Shown in pieces: positions 53,193 to 61,086 of a DNA stretch of 64,000 nt (position 1 is the first letter of the stretch; the number at the start of each line of letters is the position of its first letter). A model generated the notes under the pieces. It saw only the letters and a program-made list of their open reading frames with translations. It had not been told where the DNA came from and searched no databases. This DNA comes from Peptoniphilus_B koenoeneniae (lineage in GTDB: Bacteria > Bacillota > Clostridia > Tissierellales > Peptoniphilaceae): the NCBI RefSeq assembly GCF_030812875.1, contig NZ_JAUSTN010000007.1, forward strand, positions 1-64,000, written 5' to 3'. The position numbers and the translations under genes are program-made.

Positions 53193-53268
53193 GCTATCGT
53201 AGCTCAGTAGGTAGAGCACTACATTGGTAATGTAGAGGTCGCGGGTTCAATTCCCGCCGTTAGCTCCA
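53193..53268 (+). tRNA. tRNA-Thr (anticodon GGT)
   Basis: The cloverleaf has D stem GCTC/GAGC, anticodon stem CTACA/TGTAG closing TTGGTAA (GGT at 34-36), T arm GCGGG-TTCAATT-CCCGC and encoded CCA with U73. The acceptor arms GCTATCG and CGTTAGC pair at six of seven positions; position 5-68 is a U-U mismatch. GGT reads ACC/ACT codons. Confidence 0.92.
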
Positions 53269-53459
53269 TTTTTTTATAAATAAAACGAATAAAAACCATT
53301 TTTCTTTTCTGTAAGAATAGATATGTTTCGGATTCAAATTATCAGAGGTAATTAAAAACATAGAAATCATTGAAAAAAGTGATATACTAAATTGTATATG
53401 ATATAAAAATAGAAAAGAGATTTATAAAAAATAGAGTTTTAAATGAGTAGGTGTTTTAA

Positions 53460-54182
53460 TTGGATATAAAAAGTTCAGTTCAAAATAATGATGATAAAAA
53501 TAACAAACCGCAATATTTGCAAATAGCGGAAACTATAAAAAATAAGATTTTTTTGGGGACTCTTTCAGTGGGAACCAAACTACCACCTGAAAGAGAACTT
53601 GCAAAAAAATATGACTCAGGAAGACCTTCAGTTAGAGAAGCAATAAGAAGTCTTGAGAACATGGGCTTAGTTGAAACAAAACATGGAGACGGCTCCTATG
53701 TTGCTAATAACATGAAGAATGTAATGTTTTCATCTTTAAGTGCAATCTCTCGTATGAATTCAGTTACCATTTCAGAAATTATGGAGTTTAGAGAAATGTT
53801 TGAATATGAAGCTGTAAAACTTGCAGCAGAAAGAAGAACTACCGATCAACTTAAAAAGATGGAAGAAATTTTAATAAAAATAAAAGTGTCAGACACAATA
53901 TATGAATTTCAAAAATTAGACGGTTTATTTCATACATTAATTTCGGAAATGTCTAATAATGCCTTAATAATAGAATCCTATTTAGCCATGAATAAACTAT
54001 TTTATGATAGCATAAAAGATACAACGGTGGCAATTACCTTAGAGGGAGAAAGTTCAGAAGAACTTTTTAGCTATCACAAGCCAATTTATGATTCTATAAG
54101 GGATTCAGATCCAGTACTCGCACAAATATTTATGAACAAACATTTTAACAGAATAAGAAAATCAATTAAAGATATAAAATAA
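53460..54182 (+). CDS. FadR/PdhR-type GntR transcriptional regulator
   Basis: 240 residues. The winged helix (about 18-85) includes GTKLPPERELAKKYDSGRPSVREAIRSLE, the form seen in PdhR/LldR-type proteins; the FCD ligand domain (about 95-230) follows. It is a clear paralogue of the regulator part of the 11.8-12.8 kb gene. A TTG start is chosen, 6 bases after AGGTG. It stands directly upstream of the acyl-CoA dehydrogenase and etf/had units, before which PdhR-type operators occur, so it very likely controls them; the ligand is probably an acid or CoA ester of the pathway. Confidence 0.85.
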   Translation: MDIKSSVQNNDDKNNKPQYLQIAETIKNKIFLGTLSVGTKLPPERELAKKYDSGRPSVREAIRSLENMGLVETKHGDGSYVANNMKNVMFSSLSAISRMNSVTISEIMEFREMFEYEAVKLAAERRTTDQLKKMEEILIKIKVSDTIYEFQKLDGLFHTLISEMSNNALIIESYLAMNKLFYDSIKDTTVAITLEGESSEELFSYHKPIYDSIRDSDPVLAQIFMNKHFNRIRKSIKDIK

Positions 54183-54186
54183 AAGG

Positions 54187-54217
54187 ACAGTCCTCATAAA
54201 AGAGGGCTGTTTTTTTA
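54187..54217 (+). terminator. Intrinsic terminator of the GntR regulator gene
   Basis: ACAGTCCTC and GAGGGCTGT pair, then seven T. Confidence 0.9.
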
Positions 54218-54254
54218 TGGAGAAAATTTTTATAAAAAATAAATAAATTCATAA

Positions 54255-54263
54255 GGTATTACC
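54255..54263. promoter_or_regulatory. GGTATTACC half-conserved operator-like site
   Basis: The core GGTATTACC matches the centre of the perfect site at 54425, with less symmetric flanks (TAA-core-ACTA). It may be an auxiliary site for the neighbouring GntR protein. Confidence 0.4.
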
Positions 54264-54424
54264 ACTAAAAAAATTAAAAAATAATTGATAATAAAAAATT
54301 TTTTAACAAAATATTGTAAAAATCGAAAAAAATAAAAAATTTTTTTTATTTTTTTATTCAAATAAATAAAAAAAATTTAAAAATTTTATTTTAAAGGTAG
54401 AAAAAGGCTAAATTTAGGCGTATA

Positions 54425-54439
54425 ATTGGTATTACCAAT
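54425..54439. promoter_or_regulatory. Perfect PdhR-type operator ATTGGTATTACCAAT
   Basis: ATTGGTATTACCAAT matches the PdhR consensus ATTGGTNNNACCAAT at all specified positions. It overlaps a TATAAT (54421-54426) and lies 48 bases before the main promoter's -35. The likely binder is the FadR/PdhR-type protein encoded just upstream. Confidence 0.7.
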
Positions 54440-54487
54440 AATGAATTAATTAAGTATTTCGATTATTTGATTATTAATATCATATAC

Positions 54488-54516
54488 TTGACCTATAATT
54501 TTTAAATTAGTACAAT
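54488..54516 (+). promoter_or_regulatory. Promoter of the lone acyl-CoA dehydrogenase gene
   Basis: TTGACC (54488-54493), 17 bases, TACAAT (54511-54516), 61 bases before the ATG. The rest of 54218-54577 is extremely AT-rich and holds only this promoter and the operator-like sites. Confidence 0.65.
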
Positions 54517-54577
54517 AAGAGTGACGAGATAATTAAAAAATCGTTAATACTAAAAAAGAAAAAGAGGAGGTTTTTTG

Positions 54578-55720
54578 ATGGATTTTCAACTATCAAAAGA
54601 ACATTTAGAAGTTCAAGCACGTGCTCGTAAGTTTGCGGAAGAGAAAGTTCTACCTGGAGTATTGGAAAGAGATAGAGATTCTATTTTACCTATGGATTTA
54701 TACAAAGAACTTGTTAAAGAAGGATTTATAGGCTTCCAATTCGATAAAAAATATGGTGGACTTGGAAAAGACTATATGTCTTATATTTTAACTTTAGAAG
54801 AACTTGCAAAAGTTGATGCTTCTCTTTGCGTATTTTGCTCAGTATCTCTTTCTTTATTCCTTGGAGGAATTTTGAAATATGGAACAGAAGAACAAAAGAA
54901 GTTTTTTGTAGGGGGAGTTTGCGACGGATCTATTACAGGATGTTTTGCATTAACTGAAAAGAATGCAGGAAGTGATGCAAGTGGTGTACAAACAATAGCA
55001 AGACGTGATGGAGATAACTACATAATCAATGGTACAAAAAGATTCATTACTAACGGAAAAGAAGCAGATTATGCAATGGTAGTTGCTAAAACTGATTTAG
55101 ATGCACCGGGAACAAAAGGTCTTACCTCATTTATGATTCCAACAAATACACCGGGATTTGAACTTGTAAGATTGGAAGATAAAATGGGACTTAGAAGCCT
55201 TGAAGTAGCTGAGCTTAAATTTACAGACATGGTAGTTCCAGCAACTTGCCGCCTTGGTAAAGAAGGGGACGGATTCAAACTTGCTATGGACACTCTAAAT
55301 GCAGGACGTGTTGGAGTTGCAGCACAAGCTTTAGGTATTGCAAAGGGAGCTTATGAAAGAGCTATTGAATTTTTGAAAAATAGAGTTCAATTTGGAAGAC
55401 CTCTTTACAAAAATCAATATCTTGCTTTTAAAGCAGTTGACCTTGCAAATATTATTGACCAAGCTGAGCTTATGCTATACAAGGGAGCTTGGATGCTTGA
55501 TCAAGGAATTGTTGAACCGAAAACATGTGCACAAGCTAAACTTTTATGTACAGATGCTGCTATGAAAGTTACAACAGAATGTATTCAATTAATGGGCGGC
55601 GAAGGATATATGAAAGAATTCCATGTAGAACGTATGATGAGAGATGCAAAAATCACACAAATCTATGAAGGAACTAATGAAATTCAACATATGGTTATAC
55701 AAGGAGCTATCTTTAAGTAA
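54578..55720 (+). CDS. Acyl-CoA dehydrogenase (first copy)
   Basis: 380 residues, flavoprotein. The FAD/substrate signatures are GCFALTEKNAGSDASG (about 127-142) and QLMGGEGYMKEFHVERMMRD near the C-terminus; the catalytic Glu is in IYEGTNEIQ (about 362-370). With EtfAB it would reduce an enoyl-CoA to the saturated acyl-CoA. It is a paralogue of the enzyme at 62.2 kb, but forms a separate unit with its own promoter and terminator. The ATG at 54578 is 8 bases after GAGGAGG; TTG at 54575 is less likely. Its exact acyl chain is unknown. Confidence 0.92.
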   Translation: MDFQLSKEHLEVQARARKFAEEKVLPGVLERDRDSILPMDLYKELVKEGFIGFQFDKKYGGLGKDYMSYILTLEELAKVDASLCVFCSVSLSLFLGGILKYGTEEQKKFFVGGVCDGSITGCFALTEKNAGSDASGVQTIARRDGDNYIINGTKRFITNGKEADYAMVVAKTDLDAPGTKGLTSFMIPTNTPGFELVRLEDKMGLRSLEVAELKFTDMVVPATCRLGKEGDGFKLAMDTLNAGRVGVAAQALGIAKGAYERAIEFLKNRVQFGRPLYKNQYLAFKAVDLANIIDQAELMLYKGAWMLDQGIVEPKTCAQAKLLCTDAAMKVTTECIQLMGGEGYMKEFHVERMMRDAKITQIYEGTNEIQHMVIQGAIFK

Positions 55721-55757
55721 ATAATAGTTAATTGAAGGATTATAATAGAATTTTTAA

Positions 55758-55800
55758 AAATATGGCATTACCTTATATTTTTAGGTAATGCCATATTTTT
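55758..55800 (+). terminator. Strong terminator after the first acyl-CoA dehydrogenase
   Basis: AAATATGGCATTACCT (55758-55773) and AGGTAATGCCATATTT (55783-55798) form a perfect 16-bp stem, followed by a T-rich tail. Its arms resemble the operator core of the same locus (GGYATTACC). Confidence 0.88.
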
Positions 55801-55917
55801 ATTTTGCCTTTTTTTGGATTTTTAATTTTTAAAAAAATATGCTTAATAAAAAAATGGCATTAAAATATAACAAAAATCATTAAAAGTGTTAAAAAAATAA
55901 AATAAATTGAAAAAATA

Positions 55918-55968
55918 TTGACAAAGTCATGCAAAACGTTTACCATAAAGAAAAAAGGTATTACCAAT
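55918..55968 (+). promoter_or_regulatory. Promoter, operator and cre-like site of the etf-had operon
   Basis: TTGACA (55918-55923), 17 bases, TACCAT (55941-55946). Ten bases downstream lies GGTATTACCAAT (55957-55968), sharing its core with the perfect site at 54425 and well placed to block RNA polymerase. Between -35 and -10, AAAACGTTTACC (55934-55945) is a partial match to a CcpA (cre) site. Confidence 0.65.
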
Positions 55969-55986
55969 AAACAAGGAGGTATTATT

Positions 55987-56775
55987 TTGAATATTGTTGT
56001 TTGCATTAAGCAAGTACCTGATACGAATGAAGTTAAACTGGACCCCAAAACAAATACTTTAATTAGGGATGGAGTACCAAGCATAATAAATCCTGATGAT
56101 AAATCAGGGCTTGAAGCTGCTCTTAAAATTAAAGATCAAACAGGAGCTCATGTAACTGTTGTATCAATGGGACCGCCTCAAGCAGAAAATGCTTTAAGAG
56201 AAGCACTTGCTATGGGTGCTGATGAGGCTATTTTAGTAACTGATAGAGTTTTTGGAGGAGCTGATACTTGGGCTACTTCTTGTACAATTGCAGGTGCTCT
56301 TAAGCATTTGGATTATGATTTAATAATCACAGGAAGACAAGCTATTGATGGAGATACTGCTCAAGTAGGACCACAAATGGCGGAGCATTTAAATTTACCC
56401 CAAGTTACATATGTTGAAAACATAGAAGTTAACGAAGGATTTTTAACTGTAACAAGACAATTCGAAGATAGATATCATAAAATAAAACTTAAAACTCCGT
56501 GTCTAATAACAACACTTTCAGAACTGGCTGAGCCTAGATTTATGAGTGTTGGAGGAATTTTTGAAGCTTTCAAAAAAGATATTAAAATTTGGCATTATGA
56601 AGATATAAAAGATGAACTTGATGATTCAAATCTTGGATTAAAGGGTTCTCCTACTAAGGTAAAGAAGTCATATCCTAAACAAGGTAAAGGTGCAGGTGTC
56701 ATACTTACTGATTTATCTGCAGATGAAGCAGCTAAGGCAATCTTATCTAAACTTGAAGAAAAATATATTATCTAA
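55987..56775 (+). CDS. etfB: Electron transfer flavoprotein, beta subunit
   Basis: 262 residues. IVVCIKQVPDTNEVKLDP at the N-terminus, the AMP-binding region SMGPPQAENALREALAMGADEAILVTD and the EtfB signature ETEIPxVTREFEDR-like VTRQFEDRYHKIKLKTPCLIT are present. It carries electrons with EtfA to the acyl-CoA dehydrogenases. A TTG start at 55987 follows AAGGAGG at 7 bases; the TTG at 55918 is the promoter -35 and is not a start. Confidence 0.93.
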   Translation: MNIVVCIKQVPDTNEVKLDPKTNTLIRDGVPSIINPDDKSGLEAALKIKDQTGAHVTVVSMGPPQAENALREALAMGADEAILVTDRVFGGADTWATSCTIAGALKHLDYDLIITGRQAIDGDTAQVGPQMAEHLNLPQVTYVENIEVNEGFLTVTRQFEDRYHKIKLKTPCLITTLSELAEPRFMSVGGIFEAFKKDIKIWHYEDIKDELDDSNLGLKGSPTKVKKSYPKQGKGAGVILTDLSADEAAKAILSKLEEKYII

Positions 56776-56786
56776 GGAGGCTTGAA

Positions 56787-57794
56787 ATGAGTAAAGATGT
56801 ATTTGTATTCATCGAACAAAGAGATGGAGAAATTCAAAAAGTCGGCATAGAGCTTCTTGGAAAAGCGAGAGAATTAGCTGACGATTTAAAACAAGACGTT
56901 GTTGCAATTTTATTAGGAGAAAATATTAGAAATAAAGCTGATTTACTTGTTAGACATGGTGCTGACAAAGCAATAGTTGTAGATCATCCAATGCTTAAAG
57001 AGTATGTTACTGAACCATATTCTAAAGCAGTTTACGAGATAATAAAAAAATATGACCCTGAAATTGTAATATACGGTGCAAGTTCTATAGGAAGAGATTT
57101 AGCTCCCAGAATGGCAGCAAGAATTCACACAGGACTTACTGCAGACTGCACAGGTTTAGCAATTGAAGAAGATACTAAAAATCTTAGAATGACAAGACCT
57201 GCTTTTGGGGGTAATCTAATGGCTGAAATTTTATGTGAAAATTTCAGACCGCAAATGGCAACTGTAAGACCAGGTGTTATGCAAGCGTTAGATTCAGATC
57301 CTTCAAGAAAGGGAGAAATCATTGATGAAACTATTGAATTTGTAGATTCTGATATGAATATTGAAATTCTTGAAATAGCTAAAAAAGAATCAAAGAAAAA
57401 AGATATTACCGAAGCTAACATATTAGTTTCAGGTGGTAGAGGTATAGGAGGTCCTGAAGGATTCGAAACCTTAAAAGAGCTTGCTGATGAATTAGATGCA
57501 GAAATTTCTTCTTCAAGGGCAAACGTTGATTCTGGATGGATAGAAAAAGATGCTCAAGTAGGACAAACTGGAAAAACTGTAAGACCGGAACTTTATTTTG
57601 CTCTTGGAATTTCTGGAGCTATACAACATTTAGCCGGAATGGATGAATCTGAACTTATCATTGCAGTAAACAAAAATAAGGAAGCTCCTATTTTTGATGT
57701 AGCAGATTTAGGAATAGTTGGAGACTTACATTCAGTAGTTCCAAAATTAACTGAGTTAATAAGAAAAACAAAAAAGTTAAAGTCGGAAATTTAA
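56787..57794 (+). CDS. etfA: Electron transfer flavoprotein, alpha subunit
   Basis: 335 residues. The C-terminal FAD-binding domain holds VSGGRGIGGPEGFE, SSRANVDSGWIEKDAQVGQTG and LYFALGISGAIQHLAGM, diagnostic of EtfA. N-terminal part shows the EtfA fold (VGIELLGKARELADDL). Eleven bases after etfB with AAGGAGG. EtfAB here probably serves the reduction of the enoyl-CoA made by the downstream dehydratase. Confidence 0.94.
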   Translation: MSKDVFVFIEQRDGEIQKVGIELLGKARELADDLKQDVVAILLGENIRNKADLLVRHGADKAIVVDHPMLKEYVTEPYSKAVYEIIKKYDPEIVIYGASSIGRDLAPRMAARIHTGLTADCTGLAIEEDTKNLRMTRPAFGGNLMAEILCENFRPQMATVRPGVMQALDSDPSRKGEIIDETIEFVDSDMNIEILEIAKKESKKKDITEANILVSGGRGIGGPEGFETLKELADELDAEISSSRANVDSGWIEKDAQVGQTGKTVRPELYFALGISGAIQHLAGMDESELIIAVNKNKEAPIFDVADLGIVGDLHSVVPKLTELIRKTKKLKSEI

Positions 57795-57817
57795 CTAAAT
57801 AAAAGGAGTTGAAGGTT

Positions 57818-59026
57818 ATGGAAAAACAAAACATGTTAGAAGGATTAAAAGTTGTTGAATTTGCTAACTTTGTAGCTGGTCCCTGCTGTGGAAGGCTTTT
57901 AGCTGACTGGGGTGCAGAAGTAGTAAAAATTGAGCCTGATTTTGGTGATACTATGAGAGTCGTTGGAGTTCAATGGCTATCACCTACAGAAGAAGATGAA
58001 AATCCTCTTTTTGAAAATGAAAATGCAGGTAAAAGAGGAATAGTAGTTAACGCAAACACAGAAGAAGGTGTTAAAGTTATCTATGATTTAGTAAAAGATG
58101 CTGATGTATTTTTAACAAATACAAGACAAAAAGCATTAGTTAAATCAAAATTAGACTATGAATCAATCAAAAAAATAAATCCGAAAATCGTTTACGGACA
58201 CTTATTAGGTTATGGCGAAAAAGGACCTGCAAAAGATACTCCAGCATTCGATTATACAGCATATTTTGCAAGAGGAGGAGTTTCCTTAGGTTTAATGGAA
58301 AAAGGAACTAGCCCATGTAATACAGCAGCAGCTTTAGGAGACCACTATGCAGGTATGAGTTTAGCTGCAGGAATTTTGGCAGCTGTTCTTAGAAGAAATA
58401 GAACAGGTGAAGGAGAAAAAGTAAATGTAGCTCTATTCCATACAGCAATTTTTGGAATGGGTCTTTATGTTGTTGCTGGTCAATATGGCTACAAGATGCC
58501 TATAACAAGAAAGCAACCTCCAAATCCATTAAATACAACATTTAAATGCTCAGATGGAAGATGGATTCAAATAGCATTTTTCCAATATGATAAGTGGTTC
58601 CCGAACTTCTGTAACATGGTTATAGAAAGACCGGAATATATAGGTGGTAAGTATTCAACTTTGAAGAGTTCTGTAAATTATGTAGATGAACTTGTTCCTA
58701 TAATGGAAGATATCTTCATTAAGCATCCTTCAGATTATTGGTGTGAAAGACTTCAAGCAGCAGGTATACCATTTGAAAAACTTCAAGCACCTCATGAATT
58801 ATTAGAAGATGAACAATGCTGGGCAAATGATTACCTATTTAAGCACACTTATGATAATGGAAATGAAGGCGTTTTATACAATACTCCTGTTATGTTTGAA
58901 GAATATGGAATTAAAGATTTCGTAAGAGCACCTAAGAAAGGTGAACATACAGATGAAGTAATGGAAGAACTTGGATATTCAAGTGAAAAAATTCAAGAAT
59001 TAAAAGACAATAAAGTTATAAAGTAA
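57818..59026 (+). CDS. hadA: Class III CoA-transferase, HadA/FldA-like
   Basis: 402 residues, CaiB/BaiF family. VVEFANFVAGPCCGRLLADWGAEVVKIEP opens the protein; Asp175 in ALGDHYAG aligns with the catalytic Asp that forms the acyl anhydride in FldA/HadA (near residue 170). It would move CoA from the product acyl-CoA to the 2-hydroxy acid. Gene order hadA-hadI-hadB-hadC-acdB equals that of the Clostridioides isocaproate operon, and also resembles fldAIBC of aryl-lactate reducers, so the substrate is open. ATG at 57818 is 9 bases from AAGGAG. Confidence 0.88.
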   Translation: MEKQNMLEGLKVVEFANFVAGPCCGRLLADWGAEVVKIEPDFGDTMRVVGVQWLSPTEEDENPLFENENAGKRGIVVNANTEEGVKVIYDLVKDADVFLTNTRQKALVKSKLDYESIKKINPKIVYGHLLGYGEKGPAKDTPAFDYTAYFARGGVSLGLMEKGTSPCNTAAALGDHYAGMSLAAGILAAVLRRNRTGEGEKVNVALFHTAIFGMGLYVVAGQYGYKMPITRKQPPNPLNTTFKCSDGRWIQIAFFQYDKWFPNFCNMVIERPEYIGGKYSTLKSSVNYVDELVPIMEDIFIKHPSDYWCERLQAAGIPFEKLQAPHELLEDEQCWANDYLFKHTYDNGNEGVLYNTPVMFEEYGIKDFVRAPKKGEHTDEVMEELGYSSEKIQELKDNKVIK

Positions 59027-59059
59027 TAAGGTAAAAATATAACCAAAAGGGATGTGAAT

Positions 59060-59848
59060 ATGTATACGTTGGGATTGGATTTTGGTTCAACGGCATCAAA
59101 AGGAATAATTTTAAAAGATGGAAAAGAAATAGTAGCTTCATCTATTGTTCCTTTTGGAACAGGAACGTCTGGACCAAAAAAGGTTAAGGATGATCTATTT
59201 TCTAAAAGTGGGATTACCATAGAAGATATAGCGAACACTGTTGTAACAGGATATGGAAGAATAAAATATAAAAGCGAAGAAGATACTCAAATATCTGAAC
59301 TTAGTTGTCACGCTAAAGGAGTTAATTTTCAACTTCCCAGCGTAAGAACAATAATTGATATAGGCGGACAAGATGCAAAAGCTATGAAACTTGACAAAGA
59401 TGGCAGAATGACAAATTTTGTTATGAATGACAAATGTGCGGCAGGTACAGGTAGATTTTTGGATGTAATGTCTAATGTATTAATGGTTGAAGTATCTGAA
59501 CTTGGTGATATAGATAAAAAGGCTACAGCACCTGTAGCAATTTCAAGTACATGCACTGTTTTCGCTGAATCTGAGGTTATATCCCAACTATCGGGAAATG
59601 CAAAATTAGAGGATATTATTGCAGGGATTCATATATCTGTTGCCAATAGAGTAGCAGGGCTTGTAAAAAGAATTGGAGTTGAAGAAGACGTAGCTATGGT
59701 TGGCGGAGTTGCTCAAAATTCCGGAATTGTTAGAGCACTGGAAAGAGCTTTAAATGTCAAAATAATAGTTCCGAAAAATTCTCAACTTAATGGAGCACTG
59801 GGCGCAGCAGTATTTGCTTATGAAAAAATGGGAGGTAAAAATGTCTGA
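59060..59848 (+). CDS. hadI: 2-Hydroxyacyl-CoA dehydratase activator ATPase
   Basis: 262 residues, BcrAD/HgdC-type ASKHA ATPase. The phosphate loop is LGLDFGSTASKGIIL; IIDIGGQDAKAM forms another. The two cysteines that bridge one [4Fe-4S] cluster between the monomers are in NDKCAAGTGRFLDVM (about 123) and SSTCTVFAESEV (about 164). It fires single electrons, driven by ATP, into the dehydratase. ATG at 59060 is chosen over GTG 59054 by spacing to AAAAGGG. Confidence 0.93.
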   Translation: MYTLGLDFGSTASKGIILKDGKEIVASSIVPFGTGTSGPKKVKDDLFSKSGITIEDIANTVVTGYGRIKYKSEEDTQISELSCHAKGVNFQLPSVRTIIDIGGQDAKAMKLDKDGRMTNFVMNDKCAAGTGRFLDVMSNVLMVEVSELGDIDKKATAPVAISSTCTVFAESEVISQLSGNAKLEDIIAGIHISVANRVAGLVKRIGVEEDVAMVGGVAQNSGIVRALERALNVKIIVPKNSQLNGALGAAVFAYEKMGGKNV

Positions 59849-61085
59849 TAATGAAGTAAAAAAAGAAGAAAAAAAAGAAGAAAAAATAACAGCGGCTAAG
59901 TTTATAAATGGATTATTAGCAAAATCATATAAAGAAGCTTGGGAAGCAAAAGAAAAGGGAATACCTGTAGGTTGGTCAACATCAGTATTCCCACAAGAAA
60001 TTGTGGAAACTTTCGGTCTTCCTCTTTGCTATCCCGAAAATCAAGCAGCAGGTCTTGCAGCTAAAAAAGAATCTTTAGGATTAGAAGAAAAAGCAGAAGC
60101 TCAAGGATATTCAATAGACCTTTGTGCATATGCAAGAACAAATTTTGGTTTCCTTGAACAAGGAGGATCTGAAAGTCTTAATATGCCAGTACCTGACTTT
60201 GTATGCTGCTGTAACAATATTTGTAATGAAGTAATTAAATGGTATGAAAACCTATCTAAAAAACTTAATATACCACTAATAATGATAGATGTTCCATTTA
60301 ATAACGAAGATTATGTTACGGAAAGTCGTATAAAGTATTTCAGAGGTCAATTTGAACATGCAATAAAACAACTTGAAGAAATTAGTGGCAAAAAGTTTGA
60401 CCCTGAAAAACTAAGAGAAGTTATGAACATTTCAAGAAAAAATGGTCGTCTTTGGAGAGAATCAATGCAAATGTCAAAAGACGTTTATCCATCACCTATG
60501 AATGGATTTGATTTATTTACCTATATGGCTTGTATCGTTTGTTATAGAGGTAAAAAAGAGACTACTCAAGCCTTTGAAATGTTAATGGAAGAACTTAAAG
60601 AAAATGCTAAAGAAGGAAAGACATCCTTTAGAGGCGAAGAAAAATACAGAATCATGATGGAAGGTATACCTTGCTGGCCGTATATAGGATATAAAATGAA
60701 ATCACTATCTAAATATGGCGTAAACATGACAGGATCAGTATACCCACACGCATGGGCATTGGAATATGGTGACAATGACTTAGATGGACTTGCAAGAGCT
60801 TATTCTTCAATGTTTAACAATGTAAACATTGACAAGATGGTAGAGTATAGAAATAACGCTCTAAGAGATGGAAATTGCGTAGGAGCTTTTTACCACATGA
60901 ACAGAAGTTGTAAACTTATGAGTTTTATACAATATGAAATGGCAAGAAGAGTAAATGAAGCTACAGGACTACCATATGCTGGATTTGATGGAGACCAAGC
61001 TGATCCAAGAGGATTCTCTCAAGCACAATTTGAAACGAGATTACAAGGTCTAATTGAAGTAATGGAAGATAAGAAGGAGAATTAA
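59841..61085 (+). CDS. hadB: 2-Hydroxyacyl-CoA dehydratase, subunit HadB/FldB-like
   Basis: 414 residues, HgdB-family. It starts with a Lys/Glu-rich stretch, then AKFINGLLAKSYKEAWEAKEKGIPVGWSTSVFPQEIVETFGLPLCYPEN. Cysteines for a [4Fe-4S] cluster are available in LPLCYPEN, IDLCAYAR and the CCCNNICNEV cluster. With HadC it removes water from a 2-hydroxyacyl-CoA through a ketyl radical. ATG at 59841, 6 bases after GGAGG, overlapping hadI by 8 bases. Confidence 0.92.
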   Translation: MSDNEVKKEEKKEEKITAAKFINGLLAKSYKEAWEAKEKGIPVGWSTSVFPQEIVETFGLPLCYPENQAAGLAAKKESLGLEEKAEAQGYSIDLCAYARTNFGFLEQGGSESLNMPVPDFVCCCNNICNEVIKWYENLSKKLNIPLIMIDVPFNNEDYVTESRIKYFRGQFEHAIKQLEEISGKKFDPEKLREVMNISRKNGRLWRESMQMSKDVYPSPMNGFDLFTYMACIVCYRGKKETTQAFEMLMEELKENAKEGKTSFRGEEKYRIMMEGIPCWPYIGYKMKSLSKYGVNMTGSVYPHAWALEYGDNDLDGLARAYSSMFNNVNIDKMVEYRNNALRDGNCVGAFYHMNRSCKLMSFIQYEMARRVNEATGLPYAGFDGDQADPRGFSQAQFETRLQGLIEVMEDKKEN

Positions 61086-61086
61086 T

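Noticed and set aside
55918..55986. N-terminal extension of EtfB from a TTG at 55918
   Set aside because: That TTG is the first half of a consensus -35 (TTGACA), there is no ribosome site before it, and the TTG at 55987 has AAGGAGG at the right distance and begins exactly at the conserved family start.
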